Assembly (NCBI RefSeq): GCF_963082655.1
Contig: NC_081556.1
Span: forward strand, 67,999,227 to 68,063,226
Origin: Stomoxys calcitrans
Taxonomy: Eukaryota > Arthropoda > Insecta > Diptera > Muscidae
Reading direction: 5' to 3'
DNA length: 64,000 nt
In this document: piece by piece, positions 9,894 to 20,420 of the stretch
Layout: each line of letters starts with the position of its first letter
Numbering within the stretch: the stretch's first letter is position 1
Notes under the pieces: generated by a model
What the model saw: the letters and a program-made list of their open reading frames with translations, nothing else
Database searches by the model: none
Told to the model about the DNA's origin: nothing
Translations under genes and position numbers: made by a program

Positions 9894-9896
9894 TCA

Positions 9897-10800
9897 CCCA
9901 TCATATTTTTTCCAGTTGCACTTACGTGCCAAATTTCAGATCTGTAGCTCCAACTCTAAAGATAATACCAAATGGTACCAATTTTGGCACTTAAATGTAC
10001 GAATTTCAAAGAGATCATTTAGACATTGAGCACTTTTTTTTCCTACATGCAAAACTTCCGACCTCTGGCTCCATCTGTAAAGAAAGTACCAAATGGTACC
10101 AATTTTGGTACAAAAATGTTCGATTTGTGAATAGATTATTTTGTCACTCATCATAGATTTGCTAGTTGTACTTACATGCCAAATTTTAGGCCTCTAACTT
10201 CATCTGTAAAGAAAGTACCAAATGGTACCAATTGCAATTCTAAACGTATGTTTTTTCCCATTACCAGTAATCTTTTTCCACTATGTTTTTTTCATCGTCA
10301 TAATTTTGTAGCAGCGGTCATTAAAGACAAATTTCTAAATTCGTAAATTCTTGGTACGTTTTTTAGTACTTAAATGTAAAAATTTCCAAAAACTCTTCTA
10401 ATTATCCAATTAAGATTGCAATGGTGAACCTAAGTTCTAAAACTCAGAGCCCTAGCTCAATTTACAAAGAAAGTTCCAAATAGTACCAATTGCACCACTA
10501 AACTTCTCCTCCCACTTCCGGTATTATTTTGGAAAATTTTTCATCAAATCATATTTTTTCAAAATGCTTTTAATTAGAGCCCAAAATCGTTCTCCCAACA
10601 CTTTCCTTGCACCCTGCACAAATTCGTTTTACCATTTCGTTCTATATTGGTACAATTTGGTACCTTTATGAACGAATATCGCTAAAACCAATGTTTTTTC
10701 GCGTCCAAGACCAAAGACCAACTTTTGTGCAACATTTCATAATTCTAGCTTAAGCCGTTTAGGCTGCGCAGTGTTCAGCCAGTCAGTAAATTAGTCGTGA
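9897..10800 (-). repeat. P3 repeat (GGTACC-rich), minus orientation
   Basis: Repeated phrases 'accaaatggtaccaatttt', 'ccaaatttcagatctgtagct' and 'tacatgccaaattttagg' recur with spacing of about 100-150 bp. The right part ('cgtccaagaccaaagacc', 'agcttaagccgtttaggctg', 'tcagccagtcagtaaattag') is the reverse complement of the left end of the plus-strand copy at 36,935. No coding capacity is seen. Confidence 0.65.
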
Positions 10801-11145
10801 CTTTTATATATAGAGAAGAGGAGAATATTAAAATTAATGTTCATTGGATCTTTTTGAGCTCAAATTGAGGCATGTTTACTGCCCTGTGAGTATCGCATCT
10901 TTTGGAGCCGATAAGCAGGCATATTAAAACAACAATTTTGAGAAGTTGAGTAGGAAGGTGTAAGACCATTTTCGCGCAGGAGAAAATACTTGTTATAGCA
11001 TGCATATTTTGACTCCTTATAGAGGCATATTTATATGCCTGCATGTTGGGAGAGGTATGTGATTCTTTATCAAAAAAAATCGAACTTTTTTAAGATTTCT
11101 GGTGTTCCGAATGCACTAAAAGCAGGAAGCGTCAATTCTATTTAA
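10801..11145. other. spacer, nothing recognised
   Basis: About 345 bp between P3 and P2 with no repeat phrase shared with the rest of the window and no convincing frame. Confidence 0.35.
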
Positions 11146-12426
11146 TTTTTATACCCTCCACCATAGGATGGGAGTATACTAATTTCGTCATTCTGTTTGT
11201 TACTACTCGAAATATTTGTGTGAGACCCCATAAAGTATATATATTCTTGATCGTCGTGACATTTTATGTCGATCTAGCCATGTCCGTCCGTCTGTCTGTC
11301 GAAAGCACGCTAACTTTCGAAGGAGTAAAGCTAGCCGCTTGAAATTTTGCACAAATACTTCTTATTAGTGTAGGTCGGTTGGGATTGTTAATGGGCCATA
11401 TCGGTCCATGTTTTGATATAGCTGCCATATAAACCCTTCTTGGGTTTTGACTTCTTGAGTCTCTAAAGGCCGCAATTCTGGTCCGATTTGACTGAAATTT
11501 TGCACATAGTGTTTAGGTATCACTTCCAACAGCCAAGTATGGTTAAAATCGGTTCATAACCTGATATAGCTGCCATATAAACCGATTTTGGGTCTTGACT
11601 TCTTGAGCCTTTAGAGTGCACAATTCTTATCCGATTGGAATAAATTTTTCCACGAAGTATTTTGTTATGATATCCAACAACTGTGCCATATATGATTCAA
11701 ATCGGTCCATTACCTGATATAGCTGTCATCTAAAAACCGATCGTGGGTCTTGTCTTCTTGAGCCTCTAGAGGGCGCAATTCTTATCCGATTTGAATAAAT
11801 TTTTACTCGAAGTATTTTGTTATGATATCCAACAACGGTTCAAGTCTGTTCATAACCTGATATAGCTGTCATATAAACAGATCTGGGGACTTGACTTCTT
11901 GAGTTTTTTGAGTGCGCAACTCCTATCCTATTTGGCTGAAATTTTGCATGACGTATTTTCTTCTTACTTTCAACAACTGTGTTATATAAGGTTCAAATCA
12001 GTTTAAAGCCTGATATAGCTGCCATATAAACTGATCTGGGATCTTGACTTCTTGAGCCTCTAGAGGTCGGAATTATTATCCGAAATTTTGTACGATGGAT
12101 CATCTCATGACCATCAACATACGTGTTCATTATGGTCTGAATCGGTCTATAGCCTGATACAGCTCCCATATAAAACGATCTCTCTAGTTTACTTCTTGAG
12201 CGCCCAAAGGGCGCATTTCTTATTCGAATTGGCTGACCATTTACACAGGCCAACATATAATTTAATTGTGGTCCGAACCGGACCATATCTTGATATCGCT
12301 CTAATAGCAGAGCAAATCTTTTCTTTTATCCTTTTTTGCCTAAGAAGAGATGCCGGGAAAAGAATTCGACAAATGCGATCCATGGTGGAGGGTATATAAG
12401 ATTCGGCCCGGCCGAACTTACTTGTT
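11146..12426 (-). repeat. P2 element, minus orientation
   Basis: The right terminus (hairpin, GGGTATAAAAA on minus) is at 11146 and the left terminus at 12426. The left terminus lacks about 12 bp, reading 'gaacttacttgtt' where other copies have 'gaacttagcacgcttttacttgtt' in pieces. Monomers in between carry the 'gatatagctgccatataaac' phrase. The mini-me tract at 11,281-11,301 is a short (GTCY)5. Confidence 0.75.
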
Positions 12427-12759
12427 TTTTTATTTTTGCTGGAAACAAAATTTGGAACACTAGTTCAACACCTGAAATAAATAAAGTAAAATTCTAAAGG
12501 TCATATAAGCAAAATCTTAAATAAAAATCATACACAAGTTTTACTATCATGTTAAATTGAAAATTCAAAATAAAATGTTTAGTTAAGGAGCCGAATATAA
12601 CCAGTTTATATATTCCAAGGCCAAAATCGTTTCGGCATATAAAATAAAATTTTTATTTTATACCCTATCGAATAGTGTATAATTGCTTGACATTTCAGTT
12701 TTTAATAAAACGAAACTCTTGAGGGCAAGTTCCCCACAGTGCGTCCCACTGGACCATGG
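12427..12759. other. AT-rich spacer
   Basis: No gene or recognised repeat apart from a possible 'ttttataccctatcgaatag' end of an unknown element at about 12,655. Confidence 0.3.
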
Positions 12760-12852
12760 AGATCCCATATCATTTAGATTGAACTTGTCGCGGACACCAC
12801 TGTGTGAAAAGTTTGTCCCTGGTGCTCCTTAATGGAATGTTCATGGGCAATT
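12760..12852 (+). mobile_element. SINE 3' fragment (diverged)
   Basis: 'tgaaaagtttgtccctggtg' and 'ccttaatggaatgttcatgg' match the 3' third of the 61.5-kb SINE with several substitutions. Confidence 0.6.
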
Positions 12853-14062
12853 TTAAAATTTATTGCATAAGTTGAATATGACATTTTCAACTGTTAAAAT
12901 TTTGTTGGGCAAATTCTCCATAATATCGGGTGATATTTCTACCCATGCACGAAATAGGGCATAGGAATTAGCAGCCATGGTATTTCACAGCTATTAATGT
13001 GACATTTTCCTATAAACTTTTCCAAAACGTTTAAATTGTGTTCCATTGGGTATAGGCGCGGTGTCTGTTGTGATGAATTCAGATGCCTTGGGGCTTAGTA
13101 ACGAAGCCAGTCGTGCTCAGTATGCTTACGATAGTTATTCTGATAGAAAATCAATGGATTTCAGTGGATTCTGAAGAACGGATTTAAGTGGATTTGTGCC
13201 AATATGATTTTATATTGTAAGGGAAAATCCACATTCTGCGATGGTGCCCCAAACAAAAATATTTTCACTCTCATGTTTTGCTTATGGCGTAATATTCTGT
13301 GGTTCAAGTGCATCTCTTGGCTTTCTCCCCCCCAAAAATGTATTATTTTGTCTGCGTTCAGTTCTTCTCAGCTTCTAAATCCCATACCATGCAAACCCTT
13401 TAATATTGTCTGTGAAGTAAATATAATATCGAAATATTCTGCGCCAATTTTGGAGAACTTATTGCTGGATCCTGGCTGACTACCTTGATTATAATGCTAA
13501 AACCACGTCTTTCAAAATTTTGAGATTTTCTAGACCGCGTCTTAGTTTCAGTACTATTGGTCTTATTATAGTTTTAACGATAACGTTCAATAGATTGATT
13601 GATTTTACTAACTTAGCACTTTCTCCAATTGATTTACTTTCTTATCGAAACGTTATTAAAATGTATCGGAATGATATAAGCATCTCTTTGTGATCTTTCA
13701 TGTTTAAGACTAAACGTCAATGCATACCGTTATTATAACAAAATGGTAAATGTTATTTTAATCTCTTCGTTCTAGATTTCCTGGTTGTGTGAAGACTATT
13801 TTCTATAGGGATCTATAAATCGACTTTCTAATATTCGGTTCTGTTTGGTTTTAACGTGGGAAAATCTAGGCCCATCTCTGTCTTCTTTCTTCTCAAATGT
13901 GGACACAAACCTTCTCGCAGTGTCATCTGGGTAGCCATCCTAAACAACCGTTAAAGGTAGTGAGCTCAAATGTGCCACAAGATCACCCGTAGATCGATAG
14001 AAGATGGGTTGGGACGTCGGTTTAGAGGCCATCACTCGGAAAGCTTAGAGAAATTACTTGAA
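12853..14062. other. about 1.2 kb with no recognised gene or repeat
   Basis: A 91-codon frame at 13204-13479 on the plus strand has no motif I recognise and looks low in complexity. The rest is AT-rich. Confidence 0.3.
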
Positions 14063-14148
14063 ACAAGTAAAAGAACATTAAGTTCGGCCGGGCCGAATTT
14101 TATATACTCTTCAGCGTGGAGTGTTCCACAGTGGGATAGAATCGAAAA
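14063..14148 (+). repeat. solo P2 left end
   Basis: ACAAGTAAAAGAACATTAAG, the TTCGGCCGGGCCGAA palindrome and a decayed 'atatactcttcagcgtgg' occur without any body. They sit immediately before a full P2 copy in the same orientation. Confidence 0.65.
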
Positions 14149-14151
14149 GAA

Positions 14152-15175
14152 ACAAGTAAAAGTGTGCTAAGTTCGGCCGGGCCGAATCTTATATACCCTC
14201 CACCATGGATCGCATTTGTCGAGTTCTTTTCCCGGCATCTCTTTTTAGGCAAAAAAAGGAATTAAGAAAAGATTTGCTCTGCTATTAGAGCGATATCAAG
14301 ATATTAAATTATATGTTGGAGACCTGTGTAAAATGTCAGCCAATTCGAATAAGAATTGCGCCCTTTGTGGGCTCAAGAAGTAAAATAGAGAGATCGATTT
14401 ATATGGGAGCTGTATCGGGCTATATACCGATTCAGACCATAATAAACACGTATGTTGATGGTCATGAGAGAATCCGAGAATTTCAGGCAAACCAAATAAT
14501 AATTGCGACCTCTAGAGGCTCAAGAAGTGAATATCCCAGATCGGTTTATATGGCAGCTATATCAGGTTATGGACCGATTTGAACCATACTTAGCACAGTT
14601 ATTGGATATCGTAACAAAACACGTCGTGCAAAATTTTATTCCAATCGAATAAGAATTGCGCCCTCTAGAGGCTCAAGAAGTCAAGACCCAAGATCGGTTT
14701 ATATAACAGCTATATAAGGTTATGGACCGATTTGAACCGTACTTAGCACAGTTATTGGATATCGTAACAAAACACGTCGTGCAAAATTTCATTCCAATCG
14801 GATAAGAATTGCGCCCTCTAGAGGCTCAAGGAGTCAAGATCTAAGATCGGTTTATATGGCAGCTATATCAGAACATGGACCGATATGGCCCATTTACAAT
14901 ACCAACCGACCTACACTAATAAGAAGTATTTGTGCAAAATTTCAAGCGGCTAGCTCTACTCCTTCGGAAGTTAGCGTGCTTTCGACAGACAGACGGACGG
15001 ACGGACGGACAGACGGACGGACGGACAGACGGACGGACATGGCTAGATCGACATAAAATTTCACGACAATCAAGAATATATATACTTTATGGGGTCTCAG
15101 ACGAATATTTCGAGTAGTTACAATCAGAATGACGAAATTAGTATACCCCCCATCTTATGGTGGAGGGTATAAAAA
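14152..15175 (+). repeat. P2 element, plus orientation (short twin of 55.6-kb copy)
   Basis: Complete from ACAAGTAAAAGTGTGC to GGGTATAAAAA. Monomers with CGGTTTATAT start at 14,542, 14,695 and 14,848, an exact 153-bp spacing, with earlier diverged units before them. It is nearly identical to 55,637-56,948 at a constant offset of 41,485 bp, but lacks two monomers and has a longer (GACR)n tract. Confidence 0.85.
14984..15038 (+). repeat. (GACR)n microsatellite of the mini-me core
   Basis: 55 bp of GACA/GACG tetramers followed by ATGGCTAGATCGACATAAAA and then (TA)n near 15,072. The twin copy at 56,775 has 39 bp. Confidence 0.85.
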
Positions 15176-15696
15176 CTATTAAAAAATATGCCATTTGAGG
15201 ACGGATTGGGATGATACTTCGAAATTCGAATAAGTAAGCGATGAGATGTTTAATTTTTTTCGAGATAGGCTTCGTGTTTTGGGGTTTTGCGAAGGCATTT
15301 GTGGTTCGAATTTAATTTTTATGCATGATTGGATTGAAGACAAAATTTACAATGGCTTTGCTGTAGTACGCGCGTCAGCATCCGAAAATTCAGTTAAAAG
15401 GTATACAGTTTAGAAATCAAAATATGTGAAAAAGTGGATTTTTTGCATTTCATTGATTAGTCTTTATTAAAAAAAATTGCTTGAATGCCTTTACGTTTTC
15501 TACTTTTATGTTGGGGAGATATATTGTAGATGCTTTATAAGTGAAGATTGAACAAAATATGTCAATTAAAACGGGTGCAATAAGTTCTTAAAATAGGCAA
15601 TGTTTTTTTTTTTGTAATTTTAAAAACCCCTCGAGTAATGTCTTCTTTACAAAAGAATATGTCTTCTTTACAAAAGAAGAAGAAAAAGTGAAGTTA
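15176..15696. other. AT-rich DNA with P6-like traces
   Basis: 'gcgaaggcatttgtggttcg' and 'atgattggattgaagac' resemble the far end of the P6 repeat seen near 20,340-20,400. Nothing else is recognised. Confidence 0.3.
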
Positions 15697-16065
15697 GGTA
15701 AGGTTTAAGTGGCAGTCTTCCATCAGACTCACTTAGACGTTTTCGTCCATTGTGTTACCACAGGAACAGAAGAAGGAATATACCTTCCATTGGGTTGCTC
15801 AAAAAGTAATTGCGGATTTTTCATATAGTCGGCGTTGACCAATTTTTTCACAGCTTGTGACTCAGTAATTGCATTCTTTCTTCTGTCAGTTATCAGCTGT
15901 TACTTTTAGCTTGCTTTTGAAAAAAAGTTTATAAAAAGTATATTTGATTAAAGTTCATTCTAAGTTTTATTAAAAATGCATTTGCTTTGTTTTAAAAAAT
16001 CCGCAATTACTTCTTGGGCAACCTAATATTTACTACCGTTGAACCATCCGGATATCTTTACAAAG
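15697..16065 (-). mobile_element. LINE-B 3' tail interrupted by a mariner MITE
   Basis: 15,697-15,789 matches the LINE-B 3' end ('ggtaaggtttaagtggcag', 'cttagacgttttcgtccatt'). 16,028-16,065 continues it ('ctaccgttgaaccatccgg'). The two halves correspond to adjacent sequence in the LINE-B tail at 22,150-22,230. Confidence 0.7.
15790..16027. mobile_element. mariner-type MITE (238 bp)
   Basis: The terminal inverted repeats are about 30 bp. The left begins 'tgggttgctcaaaaagtaat' and continues 'tgcggattttt'; the right end reversed reads 'ttaggttgcccaagaagtaa' then 'ttgcggatttttt'. A TA follows the right end; the left TA is mutated. The interior has no transposase. It is a non-autonomous copy of a Tc1/mariner element inserted in a LINE-B tail. 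Confidence 0.8.
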
Positions 16066-16104
16066 CGGAACAACAAACAACAAATTTTCAACTAAAAAAC
16101 AAGA

Positions 16105-16838
16105 TGGGTTAAATAATGCGCTTGCAGTGGCTCTTGGGGTGAAAATCTGGCGATATACTTCTATGACAGCTATATCTAAATCTGGGCTGATTTTTATGAA
16201 ATTCACCAGTAATATTTAAAGTCATAAGAAAATCCTTCCACCAAAATTTCGACAGAATTGGTTCACAAATGAGCACTTTTTTGCAATATTTCTCCAAATC
16301 GGACGAACATATATATGAGAGCTTCGAGGAAAGCGTTTTGCAAAATTTTGGAAAAATGGGTCAATAAATGCGTTTGCTGTGACTCTAGAAGTTAAAATTG
16401 AGCGATATATATATGAGAGCTATATCTAAATCTGAACCGATTTCCATCACCAGTAATGTCGAGAGTCGTAAAAAAACCCTCCCTGCCAAACTTCGAAAGA
16501 ATCGGTTAACAAGTGAACATTTCATTGCTGTTTTACTGAAAATCGGACGAACATATATATGGGAGCTATATTCAGATCAGAACCGATTTTTTCCAATTTC
16601 AATAAGCTTCGTCTCTAGGCTGGAAAACATGCCTGTCCCAAATTTGAAGACGATCTGATGAAAACTACGACCTGTACTTTGTACACAAATTAACATGGAC
16701 AGACGGACAGACAGACGGACATAGCTTAACCGAATCAGAAAGTGATTCTGAGTCGATCGGTATACTTATCAATGGGTGTTACAAACAAATTCACTAAGTT
16801 ATAATACCCTGAAACACAGTTGTGGTGTAGGGTATAAT
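16105..16838 (+). repeat. P5 element
   Basis: Carries 'atatatatgagagctatatc' type units with 'tctaaatctgaaccgatttcc' and 'aatcggacgaacatatatat'. A (GACR) stretch (16,699-16,721) follows, then a distinct end: 'aatcagaaagtgattctgag', 'gatcggtatacttatcaatg' and 'aacacagttgtggtgtaggg'. The end differs from P1 and P2, so it is a separate family sharing the mini-me-like tract. Confidence 0.6.
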
Positions 16839-16849
16839 TAAAAGTCAAA

Positions 16850-17135
16850 TATTCCCGAAACCAGTGAAGATATTGTATACCTCAAGCGGATTTTTATAGG
16901 CATTTTTGAGCGCTATCGATCAAGGAATTTTGGATGTCGGGCCACAACTGAAGATTTGGTAGCCCGAAAAATTTTTCGAAATACCGAGGTAACCAAATTT
17001 AGGACCCTGTTAAGAGACACCCCGATCTACCATCTATGGCCTTGAAATTTTGCACATGATCTCGATAGCACCTTAGCTCCAACTATTTCAAAATTCAAAG
17101 ATTTATTTCTCTCCGATATCATATGGCATATTTTT
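16850..17135 (+). repeat. P6 dispersed repeat
   Basis: 'tttttcgaaataccgaggta', 'aggaccctgttaagaga' and 'gaaattttgcacatgatctc' recur at 24,340, 29,990-30,270 and, reversed, near 20,060-20,160. Non-coding. Confidence 0.6.
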
Positions 17136-18045
17136 TACGCGGGGCTTGCTGATGCACGCTGCTCATCTAAAATAGGAAAGATCCCCTCCGAACAGTTCAA
17201 TACCAAACGAGGTTTCAGAAAGGGAGACAACCTATCGTTTGACCTCTTTAATATCCTGCTGGAGAAAATTGTTCGAGATGCAGGTGTGAACAGCCTCGGC
17301 ACACTACTCACAAGAGAGCATATGCTACTCGCCTATACCGACGAAATCGATAATATGGGTCGGTCACCGGAAAGGCAATTGCAGCCTTTACAAGCATCGA
17401 AAGAGAATCAACGAAAATGGGTTTGGAATTAAATGGAGATAAAACAAGGTGGATGATATTAATTCCCACAAAGCACTTTAAACCTCAGTAGATAAAGAAA
17501 ATGGAGAAATTTGGGAACTAAAACATTCAGATAGTCAGCAACTTTATCTACCTCGGCCCCGTTATAACGCAAACAAATGACACAAATTTTGAAATTAAAC
17601 GAAGGATAATATTGCTTAACATCAAAACCATCTCCCGACAGACGAAAATCACACTATACAAGAAAATCACTAATATTACCTGTGCTGTTGCATTGCTCCC
17701 AATCATGGTAACTTGCGAAAGTAGATGAATCAGTACTTGGAGTGTTTGAGACAAGGATCCTTAGTAAAACGTAAGGACAGACTGCGTTGATGAACGTTGT
17801 TGATCCACGAGATGTATAAGCTGCATGACGACGATTGCATAGTTAAACGCATCAATATACAATGGTTGCGTTGCCTTGAAGTTCTATTGAAGAAGTCTTT
17901 TGAAAGCGATATGCTAAAGGGGAAGGCCAAAACTCCGATGGTGTGACCAAGTGGAGGAAGACGTCTCGAAACTGGTTGTCAAAGATTGCAGAAGGAGCGC
18001 ACAAGAACGATCTTGTTAAGGAACAAATGGCCAACTAAAGTAAAG
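17136..18045 (+). pseudogene. LINE-C (RTE-like) RT and C-terminus relic
   Basis: Translation near 17,180-17,350 gives SKIGKIPSEQFNTKRGFRKG, then DNLSFDLFNILLEKIVRDAG and LLAYTDEIDNMGRSPE. The catalytic YADD has become YTDE, and the RQGD motif reads RKGD. Downstream come KMGLELNGDKT-like codons and, after frame changes, the 'aacttgcgaaagtagatgaa' region equivalent to LVKADE. The tail 'ggccaactaaagtaaagtag' ends the copy. Many stops and shifts are present. In a live element this enzyme copies element RNA at the target nick. Compared with 52,645-53,265 the thumb region is badly decayed. Confidence 0.75.
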
Positions 18046-18059
18046 TAGTGAATGGGGCA

Positions 18060-18461
18060 ACGATCTTGTGATCCGAATTCTAGAGACATCATATGCAGCC
18101 ATTCTTATCCGATTTACACGACATTTTGCACATGGTTCTTTTAATGACTTTTAACACCAATGGGAAGAGTGGCCCAAATACAAAGTTGCACTTTTCATCC
18201 AATTTAACTGACATTATACTGGTGTATAATGTCTGTTAAATTGGATGAAAAGTGAAACTTTTAGGGGAGCCAGAAGTCAAATCTGAGTATTTGGTGGTCC
18301 ATCTTGAACGTCTATAGGAAACAATACTCATTAAAATTAAAAATCGGTGGTCATATTGTCATGTTTTTGATTATAAATAAAACTCAAAATAGACATATGC
18401 GATCCATGGTGAAGGATATATAAGGTTTGGCACAGTCCAACTTGCCACACGTTTACGTGTT
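18060..18461 (-). repeat. decayed P2 element containing a long hairpin
   Basis: 18,395-18,461 is a diverged P2 left end on the minus strand ('tgcgatccatggtgaaggat', 'acacgtttacgtgtt'). Leftward, 'gcagccattcttatccgatt' and 'cgacattttgcacatgg' are P2 monomer phrases. The right terminus and the mini-me core are missing. Confidence 0.55.
18182..18261. repeat. inverted repeat with 38-bp arms and 4-base loop
   Basis: The arms are 18,182-18,219 and 18,224-18,261 with loop TGGT. I count two mismatches (at 18,188/18,255 and in the 'gtctgtt'/'aactgac' positions). The outer flanks do not pair. Confidence 0.85.
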
Positions 18462-19423
18462 GTATTTCAAAAGTACCGCTCGAAGTCGTGGGATTATGTG
18501 TAGCACCATAGGGATATTGTGTAGGGTGTGTTCGCACAACAACTTTCCAATAGTGTTTTCAATCATCATGTCGATCACAACATTTGATTGATACCCTTAA
18601 GGCAGGTAGATGAAGTCTGCTCTTGTGCATCATTTAACTCAAAACATCTCAAAAAAGATCATTAAATTTGAACAAACAATTTACGAGAGTGCACACACAC
18701 ATACATGCGAGTTAGCAGAAACATTTTTCGATAGGTACGCAAATGCATTTAAGTCCAGATATATTTGTATACGAACATAAATATACACATATAGCATGAT
18801 ATACAGGCAGTTATCGGCCGCGGAATTAAAACAGAACAAATTATTCTTTTTTATATTAAATCGAATTTTATGATCATTAGCATCGAAGAAAATATTATTG
18901 CCGCCATAAAATCATTTGAGTTTGAAACATACAAATGATCTCAACTGATTGATTTCTCGAAATGAACAGAAAAATTCATTTAATTTGATCGCATCGACAT
19001 GACGTGGCACTGGCATACGAGCGATTGCTTGTTGAACTGGTGGAGGGATTTAATTTTGTTTTGCTTTAGTTCAGCTCCATGGCATTAGGCTGCTGCTACC
19101 GATGAAGGGCGTATGGGAATGCCCTCGCATTGATGAAATGCGGCGGAATGAGTGTGGGCTACACATCAGACACAATCGCATTAAAGCTTCCTTCGCATAG
19201 TGGGCCAAAACTGTTTGGAAATGTCAGCATTTTACAATAGATTCCTAACAAAAGTTTCTACAAAAATTTTAAATGTAACCAGAACATGTTCTCCAATTCT
19301 TTGAAACAACCTTCACCCGTTAAAATTATTTATTCATTTTCATAATAATTCTTAAATTGCAATTTGAGCTATTTTGTATCACATGTCATCACAATTGAGG
19401 TAAAATCAGCCAAAATATTTAAA
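18462..19423. other. apparently low-copy non-coding DNA
   Basis: No phrase recurs in the window. 18,940-19,210 is relatively GC-rich for the region and has several TGATTGA, ATTA and AGGCTGC words. No convincing frame. Confidence 0.35.
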
Positions 19424-19830
19424 CTAAGTAAAAGCGGGCTAAGTTCAACCTTAGGTACTCACCACCTAAAGATATTTCTTATTAAATTGGTTAAGATTTA
19501 AATTTTTATTAATAAAGTAAACTGGGTAATAGAGACAAGAACAAGTCATATCGGTAGGGATTGGTGTATATGGGCCCTAATCTATTAAGAGAACTACCTA
19601 GATAGCCCTTGGTGTGAGCAGTGTATGTCATAAATATTCTTTGCGTTCCAAATCGGACAAAAAACGGAATCCTGGGGGCTCAAGCTGTCAAATAAGTTAA
19701 ATCGCGTAAACTTTGGGCTGCTTAGGGTTCAAGAACCAGTTCGAAGAATCAATGTATATAAAAGATATATCCAAGTCTGAACCGTTATGGTCAATTTGCA
19801 ATCCCCAAGAATCAATCAATATTCATACCC
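19424..19830 (+). repeat. decayed P1-like left end and body
   Basis: 'aagtaaaagcgggctaagtt' and 'ggtactcaccacct' are a mutated P1 left terminus. The following 'ggtgtatatgggccc' and 'tatatccaagtctgaaccg' are monomer-like remnants. Confidence 0.4.
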
Positions 19831-20019
19831 CCTACAAAAGAGCCATTTTTTCTTCTTGAACTCCCCCTTCTTTCATAGTATTTGCATTCAAACCAAAAAC
19901 TTTAAAAGTATGCCGAGTTATTCCATTCTTATTACGCTTTGGACTACTTTTCTTCCCAATTTTGGACTACGACGCACAGTGGGAGAAAATGCCGTGAAAG
20001 CGGCCGGCAGAAAGCGCGG

Positions 20020-20415
20020 GTAGAGATACCTCCTTTAAATTTGGAATGGTTAGAGCTGAGATGTCAGCGAGATCTTGTGCAAAAGTTCAAGGTCGTAGGT
20101 TGTCCAGGAGCCTTTTGGTAGGTCCCTAAAATTGGTAACTTCGGTATTTCAAAAAATTTTTGAGGCTTCAAAATCATAGTTTGTAGTCCGACTTCCAAAT
20201 TTATTTTCTGGATAGTTTTCAAAAATTCCTACAAAAAAGACCGCTTGAGGTCTACAATATCTTTACTGGGAGATACGACTTTTATTTTGTTTTCCAATTT
20301 TGACCCAGATTTTCTTCGTATTTTGCAATATACGAAGGCATTTGCGTTCAGATTTTCATTTTTAGGTATGATTTGCGATTTACAACGACTTTGTCGCAAA
20401 AAAAGCTTGCCTTAA
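20020..20415 (-). repeat. P6 dispersed repeat, minus orientation
   Basis: The reverse complement has 'tttttgaaataccgaagtta', 'ccaattttagggacctacc' and 'cacaagatctcgctgacatc', matching P6 at 16,990 and 30,140. The right part with 'gcaatatacgaaggcatttg' extends the family. Confidence 0.6.
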
Positions 20416-20420
20416 TACTT

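Noticed and set aside
13204..13479. Possible host exon (91 codons)
   Set aside because: No motif recognised, no splice context convincing by eye, and amino-acid composition typical of AT-rich random frames.
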